45,975 nucleotides of DNA from IMG/VR virus record IMGVR_UViG_3300008110_000098, positions 1 through 45,975 of that record. One strand, written 5' to 3'. This document shows positions 26,626 through 36,249 of the stretch, piece by piece (positions within the stretch are counted from its first letter, which is position 1; every line of letters starts with the position of its first letter). The notes beneath the pieces are model-generated. The model made no database searches, was not told the origin of the DNA, and was given only the letters and a program-made list of their open reading frames with translations. The translations under genes and the position numbers were made by a program. This DNA is from a virus.

Positions 26626-29600
26626 CTATAGATTAGTTACCCCGACCGCACTGCTTTCAGAGTATCTGCCAGTGGCCAATCTAAACATATTGCCAGCGTT
26701 CGTGGTTATATTGGCTGGCGTAATGCTTGCTGGAGGCGCTCCACCTTGTGCCGGGGATAGAGCCGCAAGAATCTGCTGCAACAGCCCTTTCATTTGTTCG
26801 TTTACACTAAGCTCCTTTGCAGCGTTGTCATTGAGTTCTGAAAGTTCTGCGCTGTTAATATTGGTTGGCACTGGTGCTGTTGCTGCTTGCATCTCAAGTC
26901 TCTGTTGAACTTCAGTTGCCATGTTTGTCATCGGAGGAGCAGTTGCAGCAACCTGCGTAGATGTTGGGACAGCACCGCCCGTAACATTGAGAGCCATGTT
27001 GTTTGCAGCAACATTTGCCATGCTTGCACCAGCAGCCTTATTCAGGGTGCCATCGATGCTGGCCGCTACATTTCCCAAATCAACACCTGAGAGATTGCCA
27101 CTTACACCTTTTATTTTTTCCAATCCATTTTTTATATTTGCTCCCATTTCTTCCATATTCATGGCGGCGAGATTACCACCAATAGTGTTTATCTTCTGCA
27201 TACTTGCCAAAATGTTCTCTAATGCTCCAGCCATTAATTGGAAATAATTGTTGAGAGCGACCAAATCTCCAGCTGATTTGCTCATAACAAACATAACGCC
27301 TTGCAAAGCATTTGGATCAAACGATGATGAGACAAATTTGCTTATAGAACTCATGGAATTCATATTTGTCGTTAAGGCAATTATTTCGGATGGCAACATT
27401 GTTAGCAATTCGTTGGTTGCTTTGAGAGCTTCTGCTGCAATTTTTACATCTCTCGGATTTCCAATATTTTCAAATATGGGAGTGATTATGCCTTCGTCCA
27501 CAAACTTGAATATATTGGCGAATTGCGGACCAACCTCGTTTATAAGTTCCTGCACATTTTCCAATCTGCTTGTAGCAGGCCCAAATAAACCGCCTTTTTT
27601 TACCAAAGGCTTTATATTCTTGCTGATGCCATTGACCACATCGGGTAGCAAAGGCAGCATCTTTGCTACTCCTTCCAAAGCCTCAGCTGCAATTTTAACA
27701 TCTCTAGGATTGCCAATGTTTTCAAATATTGGGGTTATAATTGCCACGTCAACAAATTTGCATAGATCAGCAAAAGTACTACCAATATCATTGGCAGCCT
27801 TTTTGGCATTATCTATTTTGGTTGTTCCAGACCACCAGCTTGGCTTGGTCAAAGGAGCTATGTGCTTGCTGATACCGTTTATGGCATCTGGTATCAACGG
27901 CAGCATCTTTGCAACGCCTTCCAATGCTTCAGCAGCAATTTTAACATCTCTAGGGTTTCCAATATTATCAAATATAGGCGTAATAATTGCCCCATCTATA
28001 AATTTAAATACTCCTCCAAGTTTTCCGCCAATTTCTTCAATTGTTTTTTCTACATTATCCATCTTTGACAATCCAGACCACCATCCCTTTTTCAAAAGAG
28101 GTTGCAAGTTATCTGAAACGCCGCTTATTACATTTGGCAAAACATCTATTACTTTGGCAACACCTTCAAGAGCTTCTGCTGCCATTTTTACATCTCTAGG
28201 ATTTCCTATATTTGCAAATACAGGATCAACAATTGCTTCTTCAACGAATCTTAGAATTGAAGGTATTGTTTTTTTCATTTCTGGCAGCGCATCGTTTATA
28301 TCGTCTGCCACAGAATTAAACCACAAAAAGCCATCAAACAAAGGTGCTATTTCATTTGCCAAAGTATTTATTACAGATGCGATTGAAGAGAATATTGGAG
28401 GCAAAGCCGACAATGTGTCTTGGGCCTTTTGCAGCATGGCTGGAGGCGGCATCAAAAGCACTGGAAGTAGTATGCCTTCATAAATGAAAGTCGTTATTCC
28501 ATAAAAACTTTCTTTTATCTGAGGCATGGCTTCAAGAATATCGTCGGCCACCGAATCAAAGAATAAAAATCCGTCAAACAGAGGCAAAATTTCGTTGGCA
28601 AAGGTTTGCAATGTACTGGCTATGTTTCTAAAAATACCTTCCATCATGGTGATAGATGTGTTGATAGTTTCAAGTGTATCAGTGCTAAGACCCATGTCTT
28701 CCAAATGTCGGCCAAACAAACCTATTTCATAAGCCAAAAGTCCAAATGTAAGCATGCCAGCGCTAAATGCGCCTATGCCCAACAGAATCAAGGGTATCGT
28801 CCACCACAACCATGTTGTCAATTCGCCAAGTATTGCCAAGCCAGCCAAAGCAGGTATCATTTTGTATGCAATTAAACCAATAGTATCAACCAAAGCCACA
28901 AATAATTGTCCGGCATATAATACAGAATCAAGATCCAAACCTATGCCTTCTGCTGATTCTAAGACGTATTTTATTAGAATAGCACCAAGATCAAAAATAG
29001 CTGGTGCCAATATCATTAGTGCAGCCCCACCAAGAAGAGCCATAGCTGCTGCCCCATATGCAACTGCCGCCAATGATCCCAGTAAGAAAAGACCGCCAAG
29101 AGCGGCAATGGTGTAAAGAGCAATCTGTCCAGCAGTCCAAATTACAGCAGAGAAAAGCTCTCCTATTTCATAAGCTTTGGCAGCATCGATTTCAAACATC
29201 CCAGCAAGACCATCAATCATGCTCAATAAAGCTAATCCCAACAAAGCTACTGCTGGTGCTAAAACAAGAAGTGCTGCCGCCCCTAAAGCCATGTATCCAG
29301 CTATAGCCTGTGTTGCACCACTGGCCAAAAAGCCCAGAGCATAGAGACCGCCCATAGCTGCCATTACGCCAAGAGCTATGGCAGCAGTAACTCCAATAAT
29401 TGCGGCTGTCATATAGCCAATTTCTATTGCTTTATTGAAATCTATGCCAAATGCCCATCCCATCAATTCAATTATTTTCAACACAGCCAAACCTAGCAAA
29501 ACCATAGCTGGTGCAAGAATCAACAGTGCGGCACCACCCTTAACTATTTGCCCAACTTTGCTCTTGGCTTGATCCAGAATTGGTGCAAATTCAATTAACT

Positions 29601-32600
29601 TAGGCAAAGTCTCTTGTACTGCTGCTGCTATTGCGGCAACTACTCCAAGAACTGCTGCTATATTAGCTCCAGTTTCTGCCGCAGTCTTTATATCCATTCC
29701 AGCCATATCGGACATGGTTTTAATGACAAATATTGTTGCCAATGCAAGTGCAGATAAACCAATAGCCAAAGCAGATAATTTAATTCCAACTTTGGCACCT
29801 TCCTGCCAATTTAATTTTTCAAGCTCGCCTTTCATATCTGCCAGAACTTTGTAACCAGCAATAGTTGCCGCAAATATGGCGGCTGTAGCTCCAAGTACAA
29901 TACCAATAGTTGCCGCCGTCTGCGCTGCTGTTGCCATATCCAAGCCGGTAAACTTGAACACCTGATTCATTACGGCCATGACTGCTGTAGCTACTGCAAC
30001 TAAACCTGCCGCCATAACAGCTAGCAAAGGTCCGTATTCCATCAATGCATCGCCAGCTTGTTCCAAAACACTTGCGTCTTTCAAGAAATCTAGTAGTCCA
30101 CCACTTGGAGCAGCAACTTCTCCAGCAGCTTCGCCAGCTGGAGCTTTCGTAGATCCTAAAGCCTCATCCGCTGACTTTTCGGCAGCGCTCATTTCCTTTT
30201 TGCTAACTTGCAAAATAGCTCTGACTATTCTTTTGGTTTCAAGTTTCCATGCATCGTAAAAATGGTCCTCCATTTTTACAGTTACCATGTTGTCCTTAAC
30301 GGTTTTGCTGACTATATTCATTTGCTCAAGAAGCAATTCAAGAGCAGCTTGTGCATTATCAGTAGCAATTGCTTTTGGAGTTGGTGCTGGAGGAGCTTTT
30401 GAAGCTGCCGAAGATGCTGCTGCCTCTTTTGCAGCCTCATCGCCAGCAGCTGCACTAGTCTTTTCTGCAAGATCCCCGCCTGCACTTGGCATACCACCTG
30501 CGGCCTTCATGCCTCCTAAATATTTTTCCATGATATCTTCAACTCCGAAAGCAGAAGATATTGTGGCTTTGCCTGTTTCGTAAAGAGTAGAAAGTATTTT
30601 ACCAAAACCGGTATTTTCTTCTCCTTGTTGCATGCTAGCTTTAAAAAATCCTGCTATGGAAGCAAAAGCGGGGCCAAGTTTTTGAGATAAATCTCCAAGA
30701 CTTAAAAATCCTTCTGCCGCAACTGAGCCAAAAGCCGCCGCCATCATGCCGGTATTTCCGACAATATCGGTTAAACTTGCAATCGCTTGTCCACTGTACT
30801 TGCTAAAATTATCGTTTATTTCTCTAGCTGTTTGTTCAACTTTACTCATGGGATCAAGAGCAGCTTGTTGTGCTGTTTCCATTTCCTGATTTCCCTTAGT
30901 AATCTTGGCCGTAATTTCTTTCAAAGCAGTAGGATCTTTCAAAGCCTTGGTTATTTCATCTGAACTTATTTCTAATTTGGCTTTACCGGCTTTTGTCAAA
31001 CCTTCATTCACATTTTCTATAGCTGATGTTAAAGCTGTTTTGGCAGCACTAGCGGAACTTCTGAAATCGCCTCCCAAAGCTTTAATATCAGATTCAAATT
31101 CAGATTTTCTATCTCCAAATTTTCTTAAAGCTTGGTTCATATCTTTGGCCCCTTTGGATGCTTCTTCCAAAGCCGCCAAAGCTCCAACTGATGCTTCTAT
31201 TTTTGCTTTGCGCTCTTTCTCTGCAAGAGCCAATCTTTCTTCCGTGCTTAGACTCTTTTTTCTTTCCTTGTTAATTTCTGCCATCTTGTCGGCAAGAGTA
31301 GATTCCTGTTCTTTTAAAGCTTTGATTTGATTTTGAAATTCGCCTAATTCCATACCAAATGCAGATTTAAGCTGAATGTTAAGTTGCATCTTGCTTTCAT
31401 CAGAGAGATTGTCAATTGCCTCGGCACTTTCTACGCCAAATGTCCTTAATATGTTATCAAAGCCTTTTCTCAAATCTTTTATGCCGCTTCTACTTCTAAG
31501 CAATATGCCTTTTTGTAATTCTCCAACTTTTCCAACCGAAGCAGCAGCGTTATATAATAGATTTTTGGTTTCGTCGCTGGCAGAAAGCAATAAGGTCGAG
31601 CTACTAGAGGCTGCTTTTAGCAATTCTGCTGCCTGATCGCCTACGCCAAATTTTTCAGAGCTTGCCAAAATAGATGTGACATTTTTAGCTGCTGCGCTAG
31701 TCAGTGTTGCTGCGGCAATCATAGCCTTATTAATTTGTTGTGCGCTATCTACAGCTTTTTTGAGTTGATCTCCCGTAATGCCTGCGCTTTTAGCAGCCGC
31801 TTTCATGCCGTTTGCCATATCGCTGATTTGATTTACTGTCATGCCTCCAGCAATATTCATTTCCCTGAAAGTTTCATCAAAGGCATTTGCTTCCAAACCC
31901 AACTGTTTAGCTGTTTGCAGCTGTGTTACCGAAAGAGCCTTGGCTACTTTTTGATCCTTGATACCCTTGCTCACGTTTGCAAGATATTGTTTTTGCAAAT
32001 CAACCCTGCCAAAACCAGTTAAATATGCTGAATTTTCAAGCTTAGTAAATTCTTTTTGCAAACCTCTAGTTTCACTAGTTATGCCAGCGACTTGATAGGC
32101 AACAGCACGACTATCTTTGAGAAATTTTACTTGTTCAGTTACTATGCCTCCAAAAGCTTGTTCAGCTAGACTCCCTTTTTCTCCAAGACCAAAAAGACTT
32201 TGTTGCACACCCATGTTAAAATCGTTGACGAGTCTTAGAGTTCTAGTTCCCAAACCTTCAAGTTCGTAATTTGTACTACCACTTATGTCTGAAGCAGTTT
32301 GGGCAAGAGATGCACTGCCTTTGTTGTAGGCTTTAGTAATATCTTTAATTTGTTCAATAGAAATAGACGAAGTGTCCATGCCTGCTTTTATCATTGCCTT
32401 TTCAAGCATCTTCGGATCAAGAGCAACATCTACGCTTGAACTTGTTGTTGTAGTTTCAGTGGTTTTTTTCTGCTCCATTGCGGCTTCAGCAGCCACATCT
32501 ATTGGCGTTTTGTTGTATACTTCTTTGATGATTTGCCCAAGCAACTTATGAGTGCCTACGTCTGCCACATACAAACTGCCTGCTGTCGTAGCATGTTTGT

Positions 32601-32937
32601 GAAGTTCTTTAATATACTTTTCAGTGCTAGTTACGGCCTCTGTGGCCCCTGCGCCCAGACCGGGCTTTTCTTTATCCCCGGATTTGGCGTTCGCCAACCT
32701 TACTACATCCCCAAGATATTTTTTTGTTTCTTCGAGTTCCTTGGCCATGTTTGAATTTAATTTGTCAAGGAGTTCCACAACCTCTTTAAGCTTCTCATCC
32801 GAAACAGCTTTGCCATCTCCAACTTTTGTTGCTGCGCCAACTTTGCCTTGCATGAGCGATGAAAGCATGGCCTTGATGTCGGCCATAGATTGAGCGCCCA
32901 TTTCAACTGTTCTACCTAGTGAATCTTCAATCGCCAT
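26626..32937 (-). CDS. Tail tape measure protein
   Basis: 2,103 aa; ATG at 32937, last gene before the tube-proximal gene. The N-terminal 900 residues are mostly charged alpha-helix and coiled coil (E/K/A/Q-rich), with a low-complexity Ala/Pro/Glu stretch near 900-960. The middle, about 970-1450, contains many long Ala/Leu/Val/Ile-rich hydrophobic segments (for example LAVMAAGLVAVATAVMAVMN) able to cross a membrane. The C-terminal part carries a tandem repeat around NIGNPRDVK-x-AAEAL. This layout (helical rod, hydrophobic region, largest gene of the tail operon upstream of hub genes) is diagnostic. It sets tail length and is ejected with DNA. Confidence 0.92.
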   Translation of the reverse strand: MAIEDSLGRTVEMGAQSMADIKAMLSSLMQGKVGAATKVGDGKAVSDEKLKEVVELLDKLNSNMAKELEETKKYLGDVVRLANAKSGDKEKPGLGAGATEAVTSTEKYIKELHKHATTAGSLYVADVGTHKLLGQIIKEVYNKTPIDVAAEAAMEQKKTTETTTTSSSVDVALDPKMLEKAMIKAGMDTSSISIEQIKDITKAYNKGSASLAQTASDISGSTNYELEGLGTRTLRLVNDFNMGVQQSLFGLGEKGSLAEQAFGGIVTEQVKFLKDSRAVAYQVAGITSETRGLQKEFTKLENSAYLTGFGRVDLQKQYLANVSKGIKDQKVAKALSVTQLQTAKQLGLEANAFDETFREMNIAGGMTVNQISDMANGMKAAAKSAGITGDQLKKAVDSAQQINKAMIAAATLTSAAAKNVTSILASSEKFGVGDQAAELLKAASSSSTLLLSASDETKNLLYNAAASVGKVGELQKGILLRSRSGIKDLRKGFDNILRTFGVESAEAIDNLSDESKMQLNIQLKSAFGMELGEFQNQIKALKEQESTLADKMAEINKERKKSLSTEERLALAEKERKAKIEASVGALAALEEASKGAKDMNQALRKFGDRKSEFESDIKALGGDFRSSASAAKTALTSAIENVNEGLTKAGKAKLEISSDEITKALKDPTALKEITAKITKGNQEMETAQQAALDPMSKVEQTAREINDNFSKYSGQAIASLTDIVGNTGMMAAAFGSVAAEGFLSLGDLSQKLGPAFASIAGFFKASMQQGEENTGFGKILSTLYETGKATISSAFGVEDIMEKYLGGMKAAGGMPSAGGDLAEKTSAAAGDEAAKEAAASSAASKAPPAPTPKAIATDNAQAALELLLEQMNIVSKTVKDNMVTVKMEDHFYDAWKLETKRIVRAILQVSKKEMSAAEKSADEALGSTKAPAGEAAGEVAAPSGGLLDFLKDASVLEQAGDALMEYGPLLAVMAAGLVAVATAVMAVMNQVFKFTGLDMATAAQTAATIGIVLGATAAIFAATIAGYKVLADMKGELEKLNWQEGAKVGIKLSALAIGLSALALATIFVIKTMSDMAGMDIKTAAETGANIAAVLGVVAAIAAAVQETLPKLIEFAPILDQAKSKVGQIVKGGAALLILAPAMVLLGLAVLKIIELMGWAFGIDFNKAIEIGYMTAAIIGVTAAIALGVMAAMGGLYALGFLASGATQAIAGYMALGAAALLVLAPAVALLGLALLSMIDGLAGMFEIDAAKAYEIGELFSAVIWTAGQIALYTIAALGGLFLLGSLAAVAYGAAAMALLGGAALMILAPAIFDLGAILIKYVLESAEGIGLDLDSVLYAGQLFVALVDTIGLIAYKMIPALAGLAILGELTTWLWWTIPLILLGIGAFSAGMLTFGLLAYEIGLFGRHLEDMGLSTDTLETINTSITMMEGIFRNIASTLQTFANEILPLFDGFLFFDSVADDILEAMPQIKESFYGITTFIYEGILLPVLLMPPPAMLQKAQDTLSALPPIFSSIASVINTLANEIAPLFDGFLWFNSVADDINDALPEMKKTIPSILRFVEEAIVDPVFANIGNPRDVKMAAEALEGVAKVIDVLPNVISGVSDNLQPLLKKGWWSGLSKMDNVEKTIEEIGGKLGGVFKFIDGAIITPIFDNIGNPRDVKIAAEALEGVAKMLPLIPDAINGISKHIAPLTKPSWWSGTTKIDNAKKAANDIGSTFADLCKFVDVAIITPIFENIGNPRDVKIAAEALEGVAKMLPLLPDVVNGISKNIKPLVKKGGLFGPATSRLENVQELINEVGPQFANIFKFVDEGIITPIFENIGNPRDVKIAAEALKATNELLTMLPSEIIALTTNMNSMSSISKFVSSSFDPNALQGVMFVMSKSAGDLVALNNYFQLMAGALENILASMQKINTIGGNLAAMNMEEMGANIKNGLEKIKGVSGNLSGVDLGNVAASIDGTLNKAAGASMANVAANNMALNVTGGAVPTSTQVAATAPPMTNMATEVQQRLEMQAATAPVPTNINSAELSELNDNAAKELSVNEQMKGLLQQILAALSPAQGGAPPASITPANITTNAGNMFRLATGRYSESSAVGVTNL
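27440..28216 (-). repeat. Four tandem ~80-aa repeats in tape measure C-terminal part
   Basis: The peptide N-I-G-N-P-R-D-V-K-x-A-A-E-A-L recurs four times, near 28200, 27960, 27720 and 27460, about 240, 240 and 258 nt apart. Between copies there are similar segments: LPDVVNGISKNIKPL-like, WWSG-like in two of them, and IITPIFENIGNP. Two more distant copies lie upstream (LFDGFLFFDSVADDI and LFDGFLWFNSVADDI). The nucleotide copies still look alike, which suggests fairly recent duplication. Confidence 0.8.
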
Positions 32938-32948
32938 ATTCTCACTTG

Positions 32949-33440
32949 TTATACATTAGGTTGATTTACTATTTTGTTTAGCTGTGTTGCGATATCGGTT
33001 CTTATAGCTTCAAGCTCTTGTGGATCCAAAGCTCTAACAGAACCCATAGCATTCAAGATATATTCACAGTCAAGCATTTGGAGACGACTGACCGCTATTC
33101 TTTTATACCTACGAAACGCTGTAACTATATACTTGTCGTCCTTTATATTACGATAAGAAAAAAAGCGGTTATTACATGCATTCATGCCTTTTACTTGCAG
33201 CATTCTTTTGATTGTCGGGAAATTGAGATAATGAAGATTTATACCTCTTAAATATTCTGGCATTACATCTGTAAGAAGTACTAATGGTGTCTGATCATGT
33301 CCGGGTTTTGCAAGCTGGTATCTAAACATGACCAATGACCCTTTGCCCAAAGTTCGTACTGGAGGGCCAAATTTGCCACCGGCCCTTTTTATTACAGCTT
33401 CTTCAGGATTGGTAAACAGTCTTGATAAATCGATTGCCAT
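32949..33440 (-). CDS. Conserved phage virion protein, 'GINLHYL' type
   Basis: 163 aa from ATG 33440. A GTG 21 bases upstream (33461) is also possible, but the minus strand there reads CATAAATA, which looks like a late promoter rather than coding leader. The central segment (TPLVLLTDVMPEYLRGINLHYLNFPTIKRML) matches, from memory, a protein common in T4-like environmental phages: 'P-L-V-L ... G-x-N-L-H-Y-L'. Homologues have been labelled virion structural or DNA end protector without strong proof. The rest is basic (KRAGGKFGPP, FRRYKRIAVSRLQ). First gene of the tail operon, next to the tape measure gene. Confidence 0.5.
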   Translation of the reverse strand: MAIDLSRLFTNPEEAVIKRAGGKFGPPVRTLGKGSLVMFRYQLAKPGHDQTPLVLLTDVMPEYLRGINLHYLNFPTIKRMLQVKGMNACNNRFFSYRNIKDDKYIVTAFRRYKRIAVSRLQMLDCEYILNAMGSVRALDPQELEAIRTDIATQLNKIVNQPNV

Positions 33441-33476
33441 TGATATATTTATGTTTTTCACACCAGTAAAAAAATA

Positions 33477-33505
33477 TTGAGTTGGTTTGTCAGATTGTGT
33501 GTAAT
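33477..33505 (+). promoter_or_regulatory. Sigma70-like promoter for the 140-aa gene
   Basis: TTGAGT (33477-33482), a 17-base spacer, then TGTAAT (33500-33505) preceded by ATTGTG. It lies 28 bases before the ATG at 33533, which has a strong AAAGGAG site. The same composite element occurs on the minus strand at 39117-39145. Confidence 0.5.
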
Positions 33506-33532
33506 AGGGTGTAAGGTCAAAGGAGAACTCAA

Positions 33533-33955
33533 ATGAAGATGCACAAAAGTTGGACGGGAATGGATCTTAAATCTTTTGCGACCACTCACGGGTACTGCCC
33601 GCTGTGTGCCAGCTACCATGATCTTCACACTTATGGACAACTTATTTACTGCACCTTAAATGATGTTGAACTGACTGGATGGGATTTGAATTTGTACAAC
33701 AAACTTGCTACAGAGCCTGAATCTGTTGATATCAATGGCTACAATTCTATTAAGGATAGATTGATTCAACGCAAGCTTGTTAGGACATTGCCTTTAATTA
33801 TTGAAAGACGGGCCGATTTGTTGCAAAAAATCCAAATGGAAAACCAAAAGCAAAAGGTTCAGGTAGTCGAAAAGATTGTGGAAGTACCTGCACCAAGACA
33901 AAGACCCAGAAAAGGCGATTGGAATGCTATAGCAGATTATATGGGCTTGCGTTAA
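33533..33955 (+). CDS. Small zinc-ribbon-like protein, unknown function
   Basis: 140 aa, one of the few plus-strand genes among the structural genes. Very strong ribosome site (AAAGGAG, nine bases ahead of ATG). The N-terminal part has GYCPLCASYHDLHTYGQLIYC, a Cys-x2-Cys ... His ... Cys arrangement that could bind zinc. Residues about 90-120 look coiled-coil (LLQKIQMENQKQKVQVVEKIVEV), followed by a basic PRQRPRKGDWN patch and a short C-terminal helix. The gene has its own sigma70-like promoter, so it may be expressed earlier than its late neighbours. Its 3' end overlaps the convergent gene by three bases with no terminator. Confidence 0.6.
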   Translation: MKMHKSWTGMDLKSFATTHGYCPLCASYHDLHTYGQLIYCTLNDVELTGWDLNLYNKLATEPESVDINGYNSIKDRLIQRKLVRTLPLIIERRADLLQKIQMENQKQKVQVVEKIVEVPAPRQRPRKGDWNAIADYMGLR

Positions 33956-34470
33956 TTTCCTTTTGAGTAGATTTTGGTTGCGTAATCAGTGCCTGTGGTA
34001 TTGATGACAATTCCATCACTTGTGGAATCCTTGTCCTCAATATCACTTAGCTGTACTTTTACCAATTCTTCTTCTGCTTTTTTAGATTTTATAAAATAAG
34101 TCCTTAGTTCTTGGGCCATTTTTCTGAGGCATTCTTTCACAGGTTTGTTTTTGTCTTGTTTATCGTCTCCAAACTCTAGCATCATATCATCAAACATATC
34201 TTGAACGTTGAAACTGTATGATTCTCCGTATGGTTCTGTGTCTACCTTTTTTTGCGGTCTAAAAGCGAGTGTGTCTCCAAAGATATAAAATCTTACTCCT
34301 TCGAAAGTGCTAATTTTTGGAAGAGCATAAACAAAAATGTGCGGATCATCTTCTGCCAAAACAAAGTCTTTGACAAGAAACCCGCCTTGTTCCAAGGCTC
34401 GTTTAAGCACTCTTAATCTTTTGACTGCCAAATCATCTGTTCTGTTGATGTATTCAAGAAATGTAATCAT
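33952..34470 (-). CDS. Unknown protein with capsid-targeting-like leader
   Basis: 172 aa using ATG 34470, which overlaps the upstream stop as ATGA. A longer frame starts at 34512, but it would overlap the upstream gene by 46 bases, so 34470 is preferred. It begins MITFLEYINR, matching the leader seen in other genes of this window. The middle (HIFVYALPKISTFEGVRFYIFGDTLAFRPQ) is a plausible small alpha/beta domain. The C-terminal half is acidic and helical (NVQDMFDDMMLEFGDD, then KSKKAEEELVKV). No family was recognised. Confidence 0.55.
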   Translation of the reverse strand: MITFLEYINRTDDLAVKRLRVLKRALEQGGFLVKDFVLAEDDPHIFVYALPKISTFEGVRFYIFGDTLAFRPQKKVDTEPYGESYSFNVQDMFDDMMLEFGDDKQDKNKPVKECLRKMAQELRTYFIKSKKAEEELVKVQLSDIEDKDSTSDGIVINTTGTDYATKIYSKGN

Positions 34471-35777
34471 GCGCAATTCCTTAGAATTAATTCGGTTGAA
34501 GATGGAACGCACCTGACCAAATTCTGGATGTCACTTGGATTGCCAGCGTATGGTATTTCCTTGACAATCATTCCAGTAAAGGATGATGCAGCCTCTTTCA
34601 GAATTTCAAGATTGGCTGTCAGGAACAACATGCCATCTTTTCTTGCTATAAATTCCATTTCCTTAGTGACGGGTTTGCCATTTTCATCAAGCTTGCCTGT
34701 ATCTTTTTCATACATTATCTTAATGTCTTCCAAAGACACAAGATTGCCCTCGCCATCATACATGGCTTCTGAATTTTCGTTTACAGATGTTTTAACTATC
34801 AACTTACCTTTTGTATATGCGTCTCTTAGAGCATTGGAAAAATCAAAACCTACAAAGTAGACAGTGCCGTCTTGTGCTGCAACATTAACGACGAAGCCTC
34901 TCATCTTATAATTATCGGCTATACTTTCCAGTATAATTCTTTTTCTTAGAACATCTTTTTCTTCTGGACTGCCTTCATCTAGTCTTTGTTGTTCGGGTTC
35001 GGAAAGATATCTTTCTGGATCATCGGTAGTCAGACACCATTTGCCAATATCTATCAATCCAAATTTTGAGTTAAATCTTGTTGATATTCTTATGGAGTAT
35101 TCTCTTTGGTTGAAAACAAGATCTTCATTTTGACCACCACTTCCAACCTGCACTGCGCCAAGCAAAGCAGCCACGTATTTTCTATGCATGTCGGCTTTTG
35201 AGCTAAAAAGTCCCAAGAGTTTAATAAAAATGTTGCTTAATTCTGGCATAGGCTGAAGTGCTGTAAAGAGGTTTTGTACCAGAGTAATGCTAGGATTATT
35301 TTGATCTAATTGATCTCTTATTGCTTTTCGAATGGTTTGAGAAGCTTTATCAATGTTGGCATTTTGTCGTAAAAACAAAATTTGCAAATTATCTTCTACA
35401 AATTTTCTGGGATAGGTATCCAAATCGGTGTTACGAATATTTTGTATCATTTCAATCAATTGATTGACATCGCCTTTGATGGATTCTTTAAAAAACTTGC
35501 CTTTCCATTGTTCAAAGTCCATGTTTTCTTGTTCTTCAGGCATATCTGGAGCAACAGGATCTGCGACTGATGGTTTACCCATATCTGGCACTGGGGCATT
35601 CATGGGATTCGTATTTGGAGCGGGTTGTTGCAATGGTGCAGCGGGCGCACCACCTCCGGAAAGGCCGGGGGGTTGAGAATCTGTCGGAGGACCGCCAGCC
35701 AAAGGATCTGGAGCCGAGGCCAGCACGTCTTCTTCTTTAATCAACCAGTCACTTAGGTTTGTCCAATTGCGGCTCAT
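34467..35777 (-). CDS. Unknown, probably structural protein with Pro/Ala-rich N-terminal region
   Basis: 436 aa. ATG at 35777 lies inside the end of the upstream gene (29-base overlap), with AAAAGGTG as ribosome site. After NLSDWLIKEE, residues about 20-80 are Pro/Ala/Gly-rich and surely disordered. The helical part 85-200 (FEQWKGKFFKESIKGDVNQLIEMIQNIRN) is followed by a mixed domain (VFNQREYSIRISTRFNSKFGLIDIGKW, GFVVNVAAQDGTVYFVGFDFSNAL) and ends near MIVKEIPYAGNPSDIQNLVRCVPSS. No enzyme motif was recognised. Position and coupling to the neighbours suggest a head or internal virion protein. Confidence 0.5.
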   Translation of the reverse strand: MSRNWTNLSDWLIKEEDVLASAPDPLAGGPPTDSQPPGLSGGGAPAAPLQQPAPNTNPMNAPVPDMGKPSVADPVAPDMPEEQENMDFEQWKGKFFKESIKGDVNQLIEMIQNIRNTDLDTYPRKFVEDNLQILFLRQNANIDKASQTIRKAIRDQLDQNNPSITLVQNLFTALQPMPELSNIFIKLLGLFSSKADMHRKYVAALLGAVQVGSGGQNEDLVFNQREYSIRISTRFNSKFGLIDIGKWCLTTDDPERYLSEPEQQRLDEGSPEEKDVLRKRIILESIADNYKMRGFVVNVAAQDGTVYFVGFDFSNALRDAYTKGKLIVKTSVNENSEAMYDGEGNLVSLEDIKIMYEKDTGKLDENGKPVTKEMEFIARKDGMLFLTANLEILKEAASSFTGMIVKEIPYAGNPSDIQNLVRCVPSSTELILRNCA

Positions 35778-36189
35778 TTTGCACCTTTTTAATCTTATTT
35801 ATCGTTTCGAGTATTGCTCTCTTGTCTGTTATATGTATGTGGTTGGTTTGATTAGCTTGCAGTTTCGCTGCGGTTTTTTCTTTAAGTCTTAGAGTTGTCA
35901 TCAAATCAGCTATTTTAGCTTTCTTGTCAGCAATATCTGTCTTTGCTTTGACAAGATTGACCACTGCTTCTTTTGATGCCGAACTACTATCTCCTTCGTT
36001 CATCACCATTTCCACAAAATTATTGAGCAATGCATTGATTTCATTTCTATCGCCCCGCAAATCATCAAGAATTTCTGTATATATGTTCTGCAAATCTTGA
36101 TCAGTAATTGGGCATTGGGAATTTTGTGCCGGTGCAGCCACCACATTCATGGTTGGTACAGGCAAATCTGTAATTTCTTCTGTGCTCAT
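35749..36189 (-). CDS. Helical protein, possibly small terminase-like
   Basis: 146 aa; ATG at 36189. Helical throughout: NIYTEILDDLRGDRNEINALLNNFVEMVMNEGD, then SSASKEAVVNLVKAKTDIADKKAKIADLMTTLRLKEK and a C-terminal HITDKRAILETINKIKK. The 'S-A-S-K-E-A-x-V-N-L-V-K-x-K ... K-x-K-I-A-D-L-M-T' block reminds me of proteins labelled small terminase (gp16) in T4-like environmental phages, but I could not verify this. It is the first gene of the minus run, behind a perfect TATAAATA, so it is expressed late. Confidence 0.45.
   Translation of the reverse strand: MSTEEITDLPVPTMNVVAAPAQNSQCPITDQDLQNIYTEILDDLRGDRNEINALLNNFVEMVMNEGDSSSASKEAVVNLVKAKTDIADKKAKIADLMTTLRLKEKTAAKLQANQTNHIHITDKRAILETINKIKKVQNEPQLDKPK
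35796..35804 (-). promoter_or_regulatory. Late-promoter-like GATAAATAA before the 436-aa gene
   Basis: The minus strand reads GATAAATAA, 19 bases upstream of ATG 35777, with AAAAGGTG in between. It has the same architecture as the element at 2011-2019. It lies inside the coding sequence of the preceding gene. Confidence 0.4.
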
Positions 36190-36220
36190 AATACCTAAAT
36201 TAGTTTTACAACTTACTTTA

Positions 36221-36228
36221 TATTTATA
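36221..36228 (-). promoter_or_regulatory. T4-type late promoter octamer TATAAATA
   Basis: A perfect match to the T4 late -10 consensus TATAAATA on the minus strand, 32 bases upstream of the ATG at 36189. It lies in a short divergent intergenic region. The plus gene on the other side has its own TAAATA (36239-36244). Late use is inferred from the consensus. Confidence 0.6.
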
Positions 36229-36249
36229 TTGCTTTCAATAAATACTTTC

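Noticed and set aside
27248-28483. 411-codon open frame on the plus strand
   Set aside because: It lies wholly antisense to the tape measure repeats; its repeats mirror those of the real gene, and it has no ribosome site.
34470-34512. Longer start for the 172-aa gene at 34512
   Set aside because: It would overlap the upstream gene by 46 bases and hide the leader; ATG 34470 gives the usual ATGA overlap.
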